Source: Cranoglanis bouderius
Taxonomy: Eukaryota > Chordata > Actinopteri > Siluriformes > Cranoglanididae
Direction of reading: 5' to 3'
Length of the DNA: 64,000 nucleotides
NCBI GenBank assembly: GCA_023630585.1
Contig: CM042539.1
Location: 5,775,755 to 5,839,754 of the forward strand
The translations under genes were made by a program, and so were the position numbers. Below the pieces are notes generated by a model, which had not been told where the DNA came from, did not search any database, and saw only the letters and a program-made list of their open reading frames with translations. How positions within the stretch are numbered: the stretch's first letter is position 1; each line of letters opens with the position of its first letter. Shown piece by piece: positions 1-10,730 of the stretch.

Positions 1-132
1 GAAACAAGGTGAACATCTCACACACACACGTCTTCTAACACTCGCTTGACCAGCACTTCATCATTAACCATGTGGTTTAACTACAGAATATGAAACCGCC
101 AGAGCAGCTTTAACAATTTTTTTCTTATTTAG

Positions 133-1392
133 CAAAAAAAGTTGACATTTATTCAGGACAGGACGCTAATATTCGTTGTCCTGTCTCTCGGGGAGATGCT
201 AGAGACTACACCATGACCCTGAGATTTGGAGAGTCTTCTATCATACTGTCACAGCTAACTAACATCACCGAGCAGTTGGCAGGAATAAACGTCCATCTCG
301 CACATGACGGGAACGTCACACTCCACAACCTGGACATGTACAAACATACAGGAACCTACACATGTGAGATGTTTACTACACAATCCACCACTGAGGTGGT
401 GCAAACCTCCGTGCATATCATATCAGGTGACGCTCTAAATATCTGTTAAAAGGTTGATTACTGATTGTTTTTATTCTATTACATAAAATGTGTATTTTCT
501 CCTCACAGATATCCACAATAATGGGATTGCTGAAGCTTTTGGTGCATCTGTCGCTTTCATGGCCATCAAATCTCTCATAATCTACTGTTTATGCAGAAGA
601 TACAGTAAGATCACTTCCTATGGTATATTGTCTTTGATATATTAGGGTGATATTTTTAAAACCATGGGTGTTTTTTGGAGTGCAGTACAGTTTGGCCTTT
701 TGCCTACTCAAGCAAACAGTGCTGGAACCCAGACCTTAATATAACACAAACGGATTTATTAAGTCGTATAAATTAAGTTAAATCACAGCACTGTCAGATT
801 CTCATATTTGAAGGTGTTGATTAATTTTCTATAATGGCAGGTCTGACAGGGGCGCAGCTGCAAATCACAGGTTTATTTATAATGAATGCGCTCGTTCTAA
901 TATGTTATCGTTTCTACAGTAGCTCCTTCACAGAAATGGCAGACACGCCAGATAAACAAATTAAAACCGTGTGCAATCATTGATAAGGTGAATTTATCTG
1001 TAAGGGGATGTTTATTTAACATTTATGGAAGGAGTCTCCAGTGTCAGCGCTTTGTAACAGTCAGAGGTAAAGCTGTAACTTAAAGTTTTCTGACATCTTC
1101 AGGACAGAGGAGTTTACACTTCTGTGCAGTTTTTACTATTGTACACCGCATCAGTCTACGCGTCTATCTCTTTACAGAACAGAGAACAAGAAATGGAGAG
1201 AACTCAAGAGAAAATCAAGTAATCGAAGAAGTCGAGCAAGAACTGCAACCTCTTTCAGGAGAAAACCCCAGCAGTGATACATGTTCACCCAATGGCAGTG
1301 TCCACAGAGAAGGATTACAGAGGATCTCTTCAGCTTTAACACCAAACACATCATGGAGAGAATGCAACCAGGGTGATTCCACAGAGGGCTGA
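133..1392 (+). CDS. hhla2: HHLA2-like B7-family receptor, copy A (3' half, cut by window edge)
   Basis: Three exons are visible, all in phase 1: 133-426 (membrane-proximal Ig domain), 509-604 (transmembrane segment with a short basic flank, CLCRRY), and 1178-1392 (cytoplasmic tail, stop TGA 1390-1392). Acceptors and donors are AG/GT and the internal exon lengths (294, 96) are multiples of three. The Ig domain shows a first Cys (IRCPVS) and the second-Cys motif GTYTCEM. The tail is about 71 residues, rich in Glu, Ser and Asn, without a tyrosine-based inhibitory motif. The signal peptide and the first two Ig domains lie left of the window. It is the oldest of the three copies by divergence: its domain aligns with copies B and C (shared HLAHDG, GTYTCE) but with many changes. 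Family call follows from copy C. I infer a type I membrane protein acting as an immune co-receptor ligand. Confidence 0.7.
811..1130 (+). repeat. Copy of a recurrent MITE-like repeat (family R1) in tail intron of copy A
   Basis: It contains the block GGAAGGAGTCTCCAGTGTCA and the flanking GTTGATTAATTTTCTATAA end that recur at many places in this window on both strands. It sits between the transmembrane and tail exons of hhla2-like copy A. No coding capacity is seen. Confidence 0.6.
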
Positions 1393-1802
1393 AATGTCAT
1401 TGGCCACCCCAGTGCCCCCCCATTTAAACAGGAAGGGGTTCAGCATTCACACAAGCCACTGTTGAAAAGCTGAGTAGATGGAAGAAGAAGAAGACACCAT
1501 TATTTGTCACATATACATTACAGTGAAAGACTTTTCTTCATATATCCCAGCTTGTTAGGAATTTGGGGTCAGAGTGCAGGGTCAGCCATGATAAAGTGCC
1601 CCTGGAGCAGAGAGGGTTAAGGGTCTTGCTCAAGTTTTCGATAGTGGCAGCTCGGTGATGCTGGTGCTGAAGATTGGTGAGGACTGTGTGCTGATGTCAG
1701 GGAGATGACAAACTGTCCAGTTTATACGAAATTAAGTCTAGATGAGTTGCCTGCTTTCTTTTTTATATTTGATACGTAATGTATTTATTTATTTATTAGC
1801 TA
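1393..1802. repeat. 3' flank of copy A with a common teleost interspersed repeat
   Basis: The stretch of about 1493-1715 has the text typical of a dispersed fish repeat (TGTCACATATACATTACAG at its start, then GAGCAGAGAGGGTTAAGGGT). I recognise it as a common teleost interspersed repeat but cannot name its class. No reading frame is supported. Confidence 0.45.
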
Positions 1803-2186
1803 CAGTTCCCTCCACTAATATTGGCCCCCTTGGTAAATATGAGCAAAGAAGTCTGTGAAAAATTGTCTTTATTGTTTAACCTTTTGATCTTTTGTTAAAA
1901 AATAATCACAAAAATACTCTGCTCTCCTGGATATCAGACAACTGCAAACACAACACAGGTTTATCAAAAAAACAATATCTTTGTTAAATGTAGGTGTGCA
2001 ACAATTATTGGCACACCTATGAATTCATATCAGAAAAATATATTTGAAGTATATTCCCATTGATATTTAAAATTATTTTAGTACACCTGGGTGACTAGGA
2101 ACAGGAAATTGTTCATGACTTCCTGTTTCACAGGGGTATAAATATGAGGTAACACACAGGCCAAATTCCCTTAGTCATTCATAACA

Positions 2187-3500
2187 ATGTGTAAGACCAA
2201 GGAATATAGCTGTGATGTGCAGGAAAAGGTTGTTGAGCTTCACAAAATGGAAAGTGGCTATAAGGAAATAGCACAAACATTGAAAATGCCCATTTCCACC
2301 ATCAGGGCAATAATTAAGAAGATCCAGTCAACTGGAAATATTATGAATCAACCTGGAATTGGACGTGTGTCTATATTGTCTCAACGCACTGTGAAGAGGA
2401 TGGTTCGAGTGGCCAAAAAAATCTCCAAGGATCACAGCTGGAGAATTACAGAAGTTTATTTGCATCTTGGGGTCAGAAAGTCTCCAAAACTACAATCCGA
2501 AGTCACCTACATCACCACAAGTTGTTTGGAAGGGTTTCAAGAAAAAAGCCTCTACTCTCTTCCAAAAACAAACTCAAGCATCTTCAGTTTGCCAGACACT
2601 ACTGGAACTTCAAATGGGATCGGGTTCTATGGTCAGATGAAGCCAAAATAGAGCTTTTTGACAATAAACACCAGAGGTGGTTTTGGTGCACACAGAGAGG
2701 TAGCCATATGGAAAAGTACCTCATGTCCACGGTTAAATATAGTGGTGGCTCTTTAATGTTATGGGGCTGTTTTTCTGCCAGAGGACCTGGACATTTTGTT
2801 AGGATACATGGCATCATGGACTCAAATATCAACAGATATTAAATGAAAACCTGACTGCCTCTGCCAGAATCCACTATCTTTTTGCACTACCTGTATACTT
2901 GACACTTTCACACTAGAACTGTGTACTGGTCGGCGCGACACTGTTACTTACTGTACGCTTTGTCCTGTTATAGGAGTTACTGTACTGTCTTGTGTTGTTT
3001 GCACGTGCACTTTATGTAGAATGTGTAGATCTTTAGTTCTGTGTCGTCTCATGTGGTTTAGTGTGTTGTTTTATGTAGCACCTTGGGCCTGGAGGAACGT
3101 TGTTTCATTTCACTGTGTACTGTACCAGCTGTATATGGTCGAGATGACAATAAAACCACTTGTACTTGAAAGCTTAAAATGGGCCGTGGTTGGATCTTCC
3201 AGCAGGACAATGATCCAAAACATACATCAAAATCAACACAAAAATGATTTACTGACCACAAACTCAAGGTCCTGCCATGGCCATCCCAGTCCCCTGACTT
3301 GAAACCCATAGAAAACCTGTGGGGTGAACTGAAGAGGAGAGTCCACCAGCATGGACATCGAAATTTGAAGGATCTGGAGAGATTCTGTATGGAGGAATGG
3401 TCTCAGATCCCTTGCCATATATTCTCCAACCTCATCAGGCATTATAGAAGAAGACTCAGAGCTGTTATCTTGGCAAAGGGAGGGAGCACAAAGTATTGAC
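2187..3500 (+). pseudogene. Broken Tc1-like transposase (DD34E type)
   Basis: The reading starts at 2187 with a helix-turn-helix DNA-binding region (EIAQTLKMPISTIRAIIKK). It loses frame near 2490, continues in another frame from 2522 (SDEAKIELFD carries the first catalytic Asp, then GGSLMLWGCF), and is cut at 2867 by a LINE-derived insert. It resumes at 3169 with FQQDNDPKHT (second Asp) and NPIENLWGELK-like text in which the Pro before IENLW is preceded by Lys (third catalytic Glu), ending at KGGSTKY. The parts together equal a usual transposase of about 340 residues, so the break is recent, but no functional protein can be made. Confidence 0.88.
2868..3168 (+). mobile_element. LINE (L2/CR1-type) 3' tail inserted in the Tc1 transposase
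   Basis: About 300 bp with no similarity to transposase separates two adjoining parts of the transposase. It ends in GAGATGACAATAAAACCACT followed by TGTACTTGA, the 3' tail found on many teleost L2/CR1-type retroelements. It is 5'-truncated, as LINE insertions usually are. A clear target duplication is not seen. Confidence 0.7.
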
Positions 3501-3764
3501 TAAAAGGCTGACAATAATTGTTGCACACCTATATTTAACAAAGGTTTTTTTTTTTTTTTTTTGGATAAACCTGTGTTTTGTTTGCAATTGTTTGATATCC
3601 ATGAGAGCAGAGTATTTTTGTGATTTTTTTTTTAAACAAGAGATCAGAAGGTTAAACAATAAAGATAATTTTTCACAGCCTTCTTTGCTCATATTTACCG
3701 AGGGGGCCAATATTAATGGAGGGCACTGTATATTTATTTACATTTATTGTTAGAACTTGTATCT

Positions 3765-3957
3765 TGGGATCCTGAGTGGTGCAATAGGAAAGTGTTCACC
3801 CTATTGATGCAGTTGGCTGGCTTCATGTTACTCGGAGGAAGCGCGTATTAGCCTTCTCCAATGGGTTGGTGGTTGTCGTATGTCAGGGGAGAGCTGGCTG
3901 GAGGGTGGGAATTGGCCAGGATTAAATTAGGGAGAAAAAGGAAAAAAAAATGCTTCA
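3765..3957 (+). mobile_element. Degenerate SINE-like repeat
   Basis: The left part (CCTGAGTGGTGCAATAGG) resembles a tRNA-derived promoter region. The right part (GGAATTGGCCAGGATTAAAT, then AGGGAGAAAAAGG and an A-run) is the tail common to a fish SINE family. It is degenerate, and I give it moderate confidence. Confidence 0.45.
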
Positions 3958-4307
3958 ATCTTGTTACATGTGTGTACATATTGTCATTTTAATTACCAGA
4001 AATGTTAATAAATATAATGTTGCAGGAACAAAAACACATGGTAAGCTCTGTATTTTAGCTTAATTACCCCATTTCCATGGGGAAAGTGACATTTTTGGGT
4101 TGTTGCAGCCGGACATAAAAAAAGATGAGAACCACAGGAGTAAGAAATTGACTCAGGTAAAAAATAATAATAATAATAATAATAATAAGGAAGATGGAAA
4201 CACATTTTAATGAGAATTTTGAATAAGTCAGTGGTGGAGTAACCTTCTGATCATATACCGTGACTAACCACAAAACCATAACCACTTTAAAAGGAATTTT
4301 TTAATAG
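3958..4307. other. Gene-free interval with (AAT)n
   Basis: AT-rich sequence with an (AAT)n run near 4161-4188. No reading frame, RNA or promoter signal can be supported. Confidence 0.5.
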
Positions 4308-4563
4308 GAACACCTGTACACCTGCTCATTTATGCAGTTATCCAATCAGCCAATCATGTGTCAGCAGCACAGTGCATAAACTCATGAAGATACAGGTCAA
4401 GAGCTTCAGTTAATGTTCACGTCAAACATCAGTATGGGGATAAAGTGTGATCTCTGTGACTGAAACTGTGGCATGGTTGTCGGTGGCAGATGGGATAGTT
4501 TCACTATTTCAGAAACTGCTGACCTCCTGGGATTTTCACACACAGCTGTCTGTAGATTTCAAG
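4308..4563 (+). mobile_element. 5' fragment of a Tc1-like transposon
   Basis: The DNA encodes an N-terminal transposase stretch (MVVGGRW, ISETADLLGFSHTAVCR) of a Tc1-like family common in fish, and then stops abruptly at 4563. There the sequence becomes identical to the start of the tandem duplication unit (compare 12711). The 3' two thirds of the element are missing. The breakpoint coincides with the left edge of the duplication. Confidence 0.7.
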
Positions 4564-4856
4564 TGAGCACTAATATTTTTTGTACAAAATACGACTATAG
4601 AGTTTTCATACAGTATAACATGACATTTTCCTATTTCTTATTTCATAAAAAAATAAAGAATATAAACTGAATTTTCTCCACCAACTGGATCTCCTTTATC
4701 TCCAACTAGTTAATCACTGCTATGCACCTGACCTTAGTCCCGGCCTCAAAGGGCTCAAATGTCTAACACCTTGAATCATTCCTTTATCTCACTGAAAAAG
4801 AAAGCAACGCTTGTCGATCTCACACTTTTAGAGGAAACAGTACTTCGGTACACATT

Positions 4857-7437
4857 ATGAAGCAGGTGATTTGGACTTTTGTGTTGTTTTCGTCAATACC
4901 ACTGACCACTGGAGGAGGTGAGTAAAAACTTTATTATGGTGGACTGAACAGCTGTCAAAAAAGTAAACAGCTGTTTCTGTGTCAGGATCTGAGGATTAGA
5001 GTCAAAGCTCACAAACTGAGATTAGTAATCAATTAAAGAAAATAGACTTGGAAATCGTAATTTTTTTTGATAGCCAGCTGTGACAAGACAGAAAAATATT
5101 ACATCTGTGCTGTAGAATAACTGGATTTGTTTCTAAAACTGAAAATAACATCTGGTTTAATTTGGATTAAAGTCGCAGGATTACATGGGAATTATTTCTA
5201 TACGGGAAATTTTTTAGTCTTTTAAGAAAGTTAATTAAAATGGTATTTAAAGAAGCAAGTTTAATAAGAAGTTTCAACCCGAGTTAAAAAAAAAAAATTT
5301 TAAAAAAGTACTCAAAAATAATGTAGTTTAAGTTTAAGGTTTAAGAAGGAGTTCCTGTGTGAAATGGCCATGGCCTTGGTGTTGTTCATTCCTTTGCTGC
5401 ATCTCTCACATTTCAACATTCCAGCATTCATTAGTCACATCCTATATTTAGATGTAGAACAGTAAGTAGACTGTTGATTAATTTGTCTTTAACTCACACA
5501 GATGTTACAGTGTACTGCACCTTTACCAGCAACTGGGCTGCCCTGTATGTCCACTTATCATGAAATCATCCACTGGTATAAAGACGGCAAACGGGACTCT
5601 GTCCATACCTTCTACGATAAAGCAGATCATCTGCAGCTCCAGGATGTGGATTTTAAAGGACGGACGTCTCTGTTCAAAGATCAGATCCCTCAGGGAAATG
5701 CCTCACTGCTGCTGAGTACGATCCGGACCAAAGACTGTGGCAGATACAAGTGTTACACTGCAACAGCCTCTGAGAACAAGGAACAGTTTGTGTTTCTAAA
5801 AGTCAAAGGTGAGAGACATGGAATAAACCACTGTGTGTGCTGCTTTTAGAGTAAAATCATCAACGTTACCATACATTGGCCTTCCCTTGTCACTTTCACT
5901 TTAACGGGGGATGATTATCTTTCTATAACAGCAGGCCATTCAATGTTTTATTCCTCTTTTACCACAGCACTTTTTTCTTGCTTTTTCTTTCTTTAGATCT
6001 GTTTATTTACATTTTTATTTTTCTTGTTTTCTTATTTCTTTATTATTCTTGTATTCTTTATTTCCTTTTTCTTTCTATCCATTTTCCTTTCTTTCTTTTT
6101 CTTCCCTTCATTTATCATTCTTTTAATATTCCATTCTTCCTTCCTCCATTCTGTTTTCCTTCCTTCCTTTACCCTTCTGTCCTATTTCCTTTGTTTCATT
6201 CCTTCCTTCCTTAAACTTTGTTTCCCCCCTTTTATTTTTCTTTCCTTCCTTCCTCCCCGCTTCTTTCCTTCCTTCTTTCCTTCCTTTAACATTATTTTAC
6301 CATTCTTTCCTTCCTTTTTCTTTCCTTTCTTCATTCCTTCCTGTTGTGAGAAAACCAACACCTGAAGTCAAATAAGATTAAACATCATAAACACCTTCCA
6401 GTAGCTTTATTCTTGTTTATCTTTTTTTTTAGTTCCAGTTAAATGGGTGGATTTAAAAACGACAAATGAAGGAATTTCCTGCAGCACAAAAGACGTTTAC
6501 CCAGAACCCAGAATCTCTTGGTATAGAGACGGCAGGTTAGAAGATAAGTTTACTGTGAACACAACAGACGATGAAAAGGGTCTGTTCTCAGTGAGCAGTG
6601 TTCTCACTCAGTCTGTCAAAGAAAACACCACATACAGCTGCTCCATCATTCTCGGGGATGAGAGTCAGCATTACACTGCCAGCCTGAGAAAAGGTGAATA
6701 CCCTGTCAAATACCCCGTCAAATACCTCGTCATACACCACATCCAACACCTCATCTAGCACGATTACAGCAATCACTATATACATAAAAAAATACAGAAT
6801 ATAAAACAGACAGAGCAGCTTCAACAATCCTTTTCTTATTTTGCAGAGAATGTTGAGATTTATCCAGGACAGGACGCCACAATTCACTGTCCCATCTCTC
6901 AGGAAAACTCTGGAAACAGCAACATCACCCTGACATATGGCGAGTCTTCTACCATTCTGAGTTACACCCTAATGTCACAGCTACCAACCACCACAGAGCG
7001 GTGGAGGGGAAAAACGTTACATCTCGCACATGACGGGACCATCACAATCCACAACCTGGAGAACGATGAGTATGAAGGAACCTACACGTGCGAGAGATTA
7101 ACAGCACAATCCAGACAGGTGGTGCACACCGAAGTGCAATTTACATCAGGTATTGCTCCTTTCACTAATAATCAGACGTAATAATGACATATCTGTGAAT
7201 GAATTTAGTGATTTTTAATTTTCATTGAATTTATGATGTTTTGATATTATGACATTAAATATTGATTATCCCCCAACACCTAACCATATTGGTATTGCTC
7301 TTGGTGTCATTGGTGTCATCGCTGTCATCAGTGTAGGTTCCATAGCTGCTACTAAGTCCTTACATTTGAAAAAAAAAAAAAAAGTACAAATATATCATAA
7401 AAGAAAAAAAAAGTCTGCCCCTGAAATTACACACTGA
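4857..7437 (+). pseudogene. hhla2: HHLA2-like B7-family receptor, copy B (frameshifted, splice sites lost)
   Basis: Exon layout matches copy C: signal exon 4857-4917, IgV 5502-5808, IgC 6433-6693, third Ig 6847-7149, membrane segment about 7282-7437. The IgV exon is 307 nt instead of 309. Two bases are missing in the segment encoding the Cys-containing strand near 5535, so the phase-1 reading meets a stop within about 20 codons, although the rest of the domain stays open in another frame (5502-5849). The acceptor of the membrane exon, CAACAG in copy C, is CAACAC here. The donor GGTGAG has become AGTCTG, and the first tail exon is deleted. The other two Ig exons are open and near-identical to copy C, so decay is recent. 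An assembly error could explain the 2-bp loss but not all the changes together. Confidence 0.82.
5950..6350 (+). repeat. Degenerate (TTCC)n/(CTTT)n pyrimidine tract, intron 2 of copy B
   Basis: About 400 bp of almost pure pyrimidine with TTCCTTCC repeats. A related but longer tract (14160-14640) lies at the same place in copy C. An R1 repeat fragment (5915-5970) precedes it. Open frames here are low-complexity artefacts. Confidence 0.85.
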
Positions 7438-7441
7438 TAGA

Positions 7442-10023
7442 AATTAGTGCACTTTTCACCAAGTTATCAATAAATTAAAACTAATTAACAACAGCTGCTT
7501 TCTTTATAATAACTAGTTATAGAAACTAAATATAAATAAATAAACAAATCACTTGCCTGGCTGTTTCTGTTGTCACATTTATTACAGTTTATAATTGGTC
7601 GAAATTTTAGTCAATTGCTTGAAGCTCTCTGGTGCAATAAAGCCACCTTACAAATTCAAAAAAAGTATGTAGATTATACAGTGATCTGTTTTGAAATGTT
7701 GTGAGTAGAAAGAGATTTTTCTTTTGAAATGCAGGACAAATAATTGTACAGTGCTTGGACCCCTGACTCTCCAGGACCACAACTGGATTTATTAATTTGT
7801 GTAAATTGTTATTTTGTGATTACATAATACATAGACAAAAACGTCAGCCTGTTGACACTGATATGAGAATTTCTGACACTTTACAGCTGAGAACAATTGA
7901 AAAGGAGGGAAATTAAACACAAAACCACACAATGACAAGGCCAAGAATATAATCTAATGGAATCTGGACAAGGACAAACTGAAGCAGCTATGATGTTCAC
8001 CAGTCAAATCGTTTCTGTGTTGAAACATTTATCTGTGGGCGACAATGGGTTAATAATTTAAAAAACAAATATGATAAAAAAAATCTTCATCCTCACTTCC
8101 TGTTTGGCGGCTTTCCTGTCAGATTCATTGGCCTATTACGAGCAAACCGTTTGGAATCTAAAAATTTGTTTGATCATTTTTGTGAAGCTTTGAAGATGAT
8201 GTGAGCCAAATTTGGTGATGATTGGACAAAATTTGTGGGAGGAGTAGCAAAAAAAAACAGTTTTTGACAAAATCCAAGATGGTGGAAGATCTAATTAGGC
8301 AGGAATTGACGTCATAGGATGCATTGAACTCGTCTCCAACCAGAGAATCCAGTGATGTCTTTTAAAGTTTGGACACAAACTTTGATCGAAAGTTATGACC
8401 ATGAAGGTACTTCCAAATTAAGCCCAAATTTGACCCGATGGTGGCGCTAGAGCATTGGCATCACTTGGCCCAAATTTGGTTAGAATGGACCTTACACCCA
8501 TGGGCAAGTAGACCATTGTTGATATGGTGGTTTTCTGTAGGAAGACATTTATTAAACATTAATGGATGGAGTCTCCAGTGTCAGCACTTTGCAACAGACA
8601 GATTAATTTGAAGAGAGAAAAGAAAAGAGAGGCTGGCGGGGGAATTGCTCTTTATAGTTGCTATATCATAATTGAAAACAAGAAACAGAGCATTAAATGT
8701 AACTAAATTAAAGTTTATTATTTTAAGCACCAATTGCTTTATACTTTTACTTTGGCTATCTTTTCACCCTGGTTTCTGAAGGAGCTCTGGAGAAAGATGT
8801 GGTTAACCTACCTGGAAGCAAGAAACATAAATTACAGTGGTTTGCAAAGGTACATGCAAAAGTTACCTTTGCTAGGCTCACTACATTAGGGATCTGAAAC
8901 AAACAGCAAAACATCCTATAATCAAACCAGATAATATGCTAGCTTTGTGGCAAATCTTCTATCTATGCTAGCTGTAAACCGTAACACTGGCATCTGATCA
9001 ACTTGGCAAGCTAACAGTTAGTACCTAAAAGATGAATCAACTATAAACATATTAGACAACACAACAAAAGTAAATTGCACTAGTAATTATTTTATAAGTG
9101 ATATTTGGAGCTAATATCTTGTTTCTTACAACTATTTATATGCTGCCTGTTATGAGAAGTGTTTCAGATTAGCCTTTTAGTCAAAGGGGTCGGAGCTCAT
9201 TTCAGGGCAAGAAAATAGAAACTGATGCCATTTAATGCAAAGAAATGTTGCTGTTTCCAGTTTTTCTTTGGCATCCTTGAAGTGCTTTAAAGTAAAAATA
9301 TGAAGGATTGAAGATCAATTTAACTGCATATGAAGAAACTGCAAATGGAAGATCAACAAAATGTTTGTGATACAGTGAATTAAGCATAAATGAATGTGTA
9401 TAAACTCAGTGTTTTTGTTTCCATCTGTGTGTTTTTTTAATAATCTGCTTTCTAAATGAAGCACAATTCAGCAGCCAAGAGGTAACAAAAAAAAAGATAA
9501 TCTGATAGACTCCGCAAGCCGAGCAGCAATATTAAGACTGACACAAGTTTCTACAATGACAATAAGGAAAAGCCGTACTGAAGAAATAAACTCCATACAG
9601 GCTTGACTCATTTATCACATTCCATCACGGGGCACGTCAGTCATCAGTGCAGTAAATAAAACAGAAACTGCATCGTCACTGATTACTCAGTCAGTAAAAC
9701 ACAATAAATACAGCAGCCCTTGACCTTCATACAGCATGAACACAAATCCTGGGGATAATGAGTGAACAGTAATTAGAGAGCGGCGTAACAGCAGGAGTTA
9801 CTAAAAAAAACATCTAACACACTAAATGTCTTATTGCTGTTAACTGATTTCTTTTTCCTTCTGGATGTGCAAACTTTTGCATTTGACCATATCCATCACT
9901 TTTAGGTGATTTACTAGATTTAATTACTGGACCAAACTAAACAATTATTTTCACAGTCATCATGAGGCACAGTGCCATCTACTGGCTGAGAAGTCTTTTT
10001 TTTTTTTTTTAAATAAACGTGTG
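7442..10023. other. 3' flank of copy B, no gene seen
   Basis: This is the unit 1 counterpart of 17140-19650. At 7860-7910 a stretch (TTTACAGCTGAGAACAA) is a decayed version of the second tail exon of copy C. The part 8050-8520 is absent from unit 2 and looks like an unclassified inserted repeat (CAAGATGGTGGAAGATCTAA). 8530-8715 is another R1 repeat copy. I see no coding frame. Confidence 0.55.
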
Positions 10024-10026
10024 AAG

Positions 10027-10080
<54 letters not shown>
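10024..10080 (+). repeat. (GT)n microsatellite
   Basis: Nearly pure GT dinucleotides, directly left of the cip2a exon fragment. It lies at the point where unit 1 has lost about 2.6 kb relative to unit 2. Confidence 0.95.
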
Positions 10081-10092
<12 letters not shown>

Positions 10093-10103
10093 GTCTGTCT
10101 CAC

Positions 10104-10208
10104 CTCGGCCTGTGCTCTCTGACAGCGGTACTGAGCGATCAGACGGTCGGCCTGAGACAGAGCAAGAGCTTTGGCCTCCAACAGTTCCTGCAGACGGCCT
10201 TCCTTAGA
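10104..10208 (-). pseudogene. Orphan duplicated exon 16 of cip2a
   Basis: Read on the minus strand, the segment encodes KEGRLQELLEAKALALSQAD and the following RLIAQYRCQRAQAE, identical apart from one residue to cip2a exon 16 at 22293-22403. It is 105 nt rather than 111, lacking one Glu-Ala pair, and keeps AG and GT at its borders. No neighbouring cip2a exon is found within several kilobases on either side, so it is a leftover of the segmental duplication and not a working exon. Confidence 0.85.
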
Positions 10209-10222
10209 CTGGACACACACAG

Positions 10223-10274
<52 letters not shown>

Positions 10275-10472
10275 CGCACACAAATTACACATAACTGGTC
10301 TCCATTATCCATATCCACATCCATATGTAAATGCACTGCCACTTTACCTCAGTGTTTTTCACATGGTTTACAATGTTTGCTGTTCACAAGTTCACTGCAC
10401 TTTCACTTTAATTACACTCAAATCTGCTGCTGTATCCACGAAGCGAAGCCTTGAGCATTGATATGCAGTTAT

Positions 10473-10536
<64 letters not shown>

Positions 10537-10600
10537 CAGAGAGAGAGAGAGAGAGCAAGAAAAAAGAAAGCGCGAGAGAAAGTGGAATAAGTGACTCTAG
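10209..10600. repeat. (CA)n/(GA)n microsatellites
   Basis: Includes a GA run at about 10235-10270 and a long, slightly interrupted GA run at 10474-10555. The intervening DNA (10270-10470) shows no supported gene. Confidence 0.9.
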
Positions 10601-10601
10601 T

Positions 10602-10703
10602 CCGTTGAATTATTAGAAAATAATGCACACCCGAGGTGTAACGGCCACTCCACTTCATGTATTACCACCTCGGGGTGTGCATTATTTTCTATTAATTCAA
10701 CGG
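10602..10703. mobile_element. Foldback (palindromic) MITE-like element
   Basis: The arms 10602-10638 and 10667-10703 are near-perfect inverted copies (CCGTTGAATTATTAGAAAAT at one end and its complement at the other, meeting at CACCCGAGGT and ACCTCGGGGTG). They are separated by a 28-bp loop. The length and structure are those of a small non-autonomous foldback element, and a strong hairpin is expected. Confidence 0.75.
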
Positions 10704-10730
10704 CCCGTCGTCAATTACTCCTTACATATA

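Larger units (their letters stand above)
1803..3728 (+). mobile_element. Tc1-like transposon with ~190-bp inverted ends, interrupted by a LINE tail
   Basis: The ends CAGTTCCCTCCA and TGGAGGGCACTG are inverted copies that extend inwards for well over 80 bp (GGTTAAACAATAAAG near 3650 mirrors about 1865-1880). The element is flanked by TA on both sides (1801-1802 and 3729-3730), the Tc1/mariner target duplication. It sits in the interval between hhla2-like copies A and B. Inside are a broken transposase and a foreign 300-bp insert at 2868-3168. Confidence 0.9.
4564..10208 (+). repeat. Tandem segmental duplication, unit 1
   Basis: From 4564 onward the sequence is nearly identical to 12712 onward through the whole hhla2-like gene. 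With more changes it continues through the 3' flank: 7660-7840 matches 17564-17750, 9084-9320 matches about 18725-18930, and 9620-9990 matches 19300-19650. It then jumps to sequence matching 22255-22403, carrying a cip2a exon. Unit 1 therefore contains hhla2-like copy B plus a collapsed 3' end of cip2a; about 2.6 kb present in unit 2 is missing near 10015. Confidence 0.85.

Noticed and set aside
10029..10292. Open frames rich in Cys-Val, Ser-Leu or Thr-His near 10 kb, and similar ones near 20, 33, 46 and 47 kb
   Set aside because: They are translations of (GT)n, (GA)n and (CA)n microsatellites.
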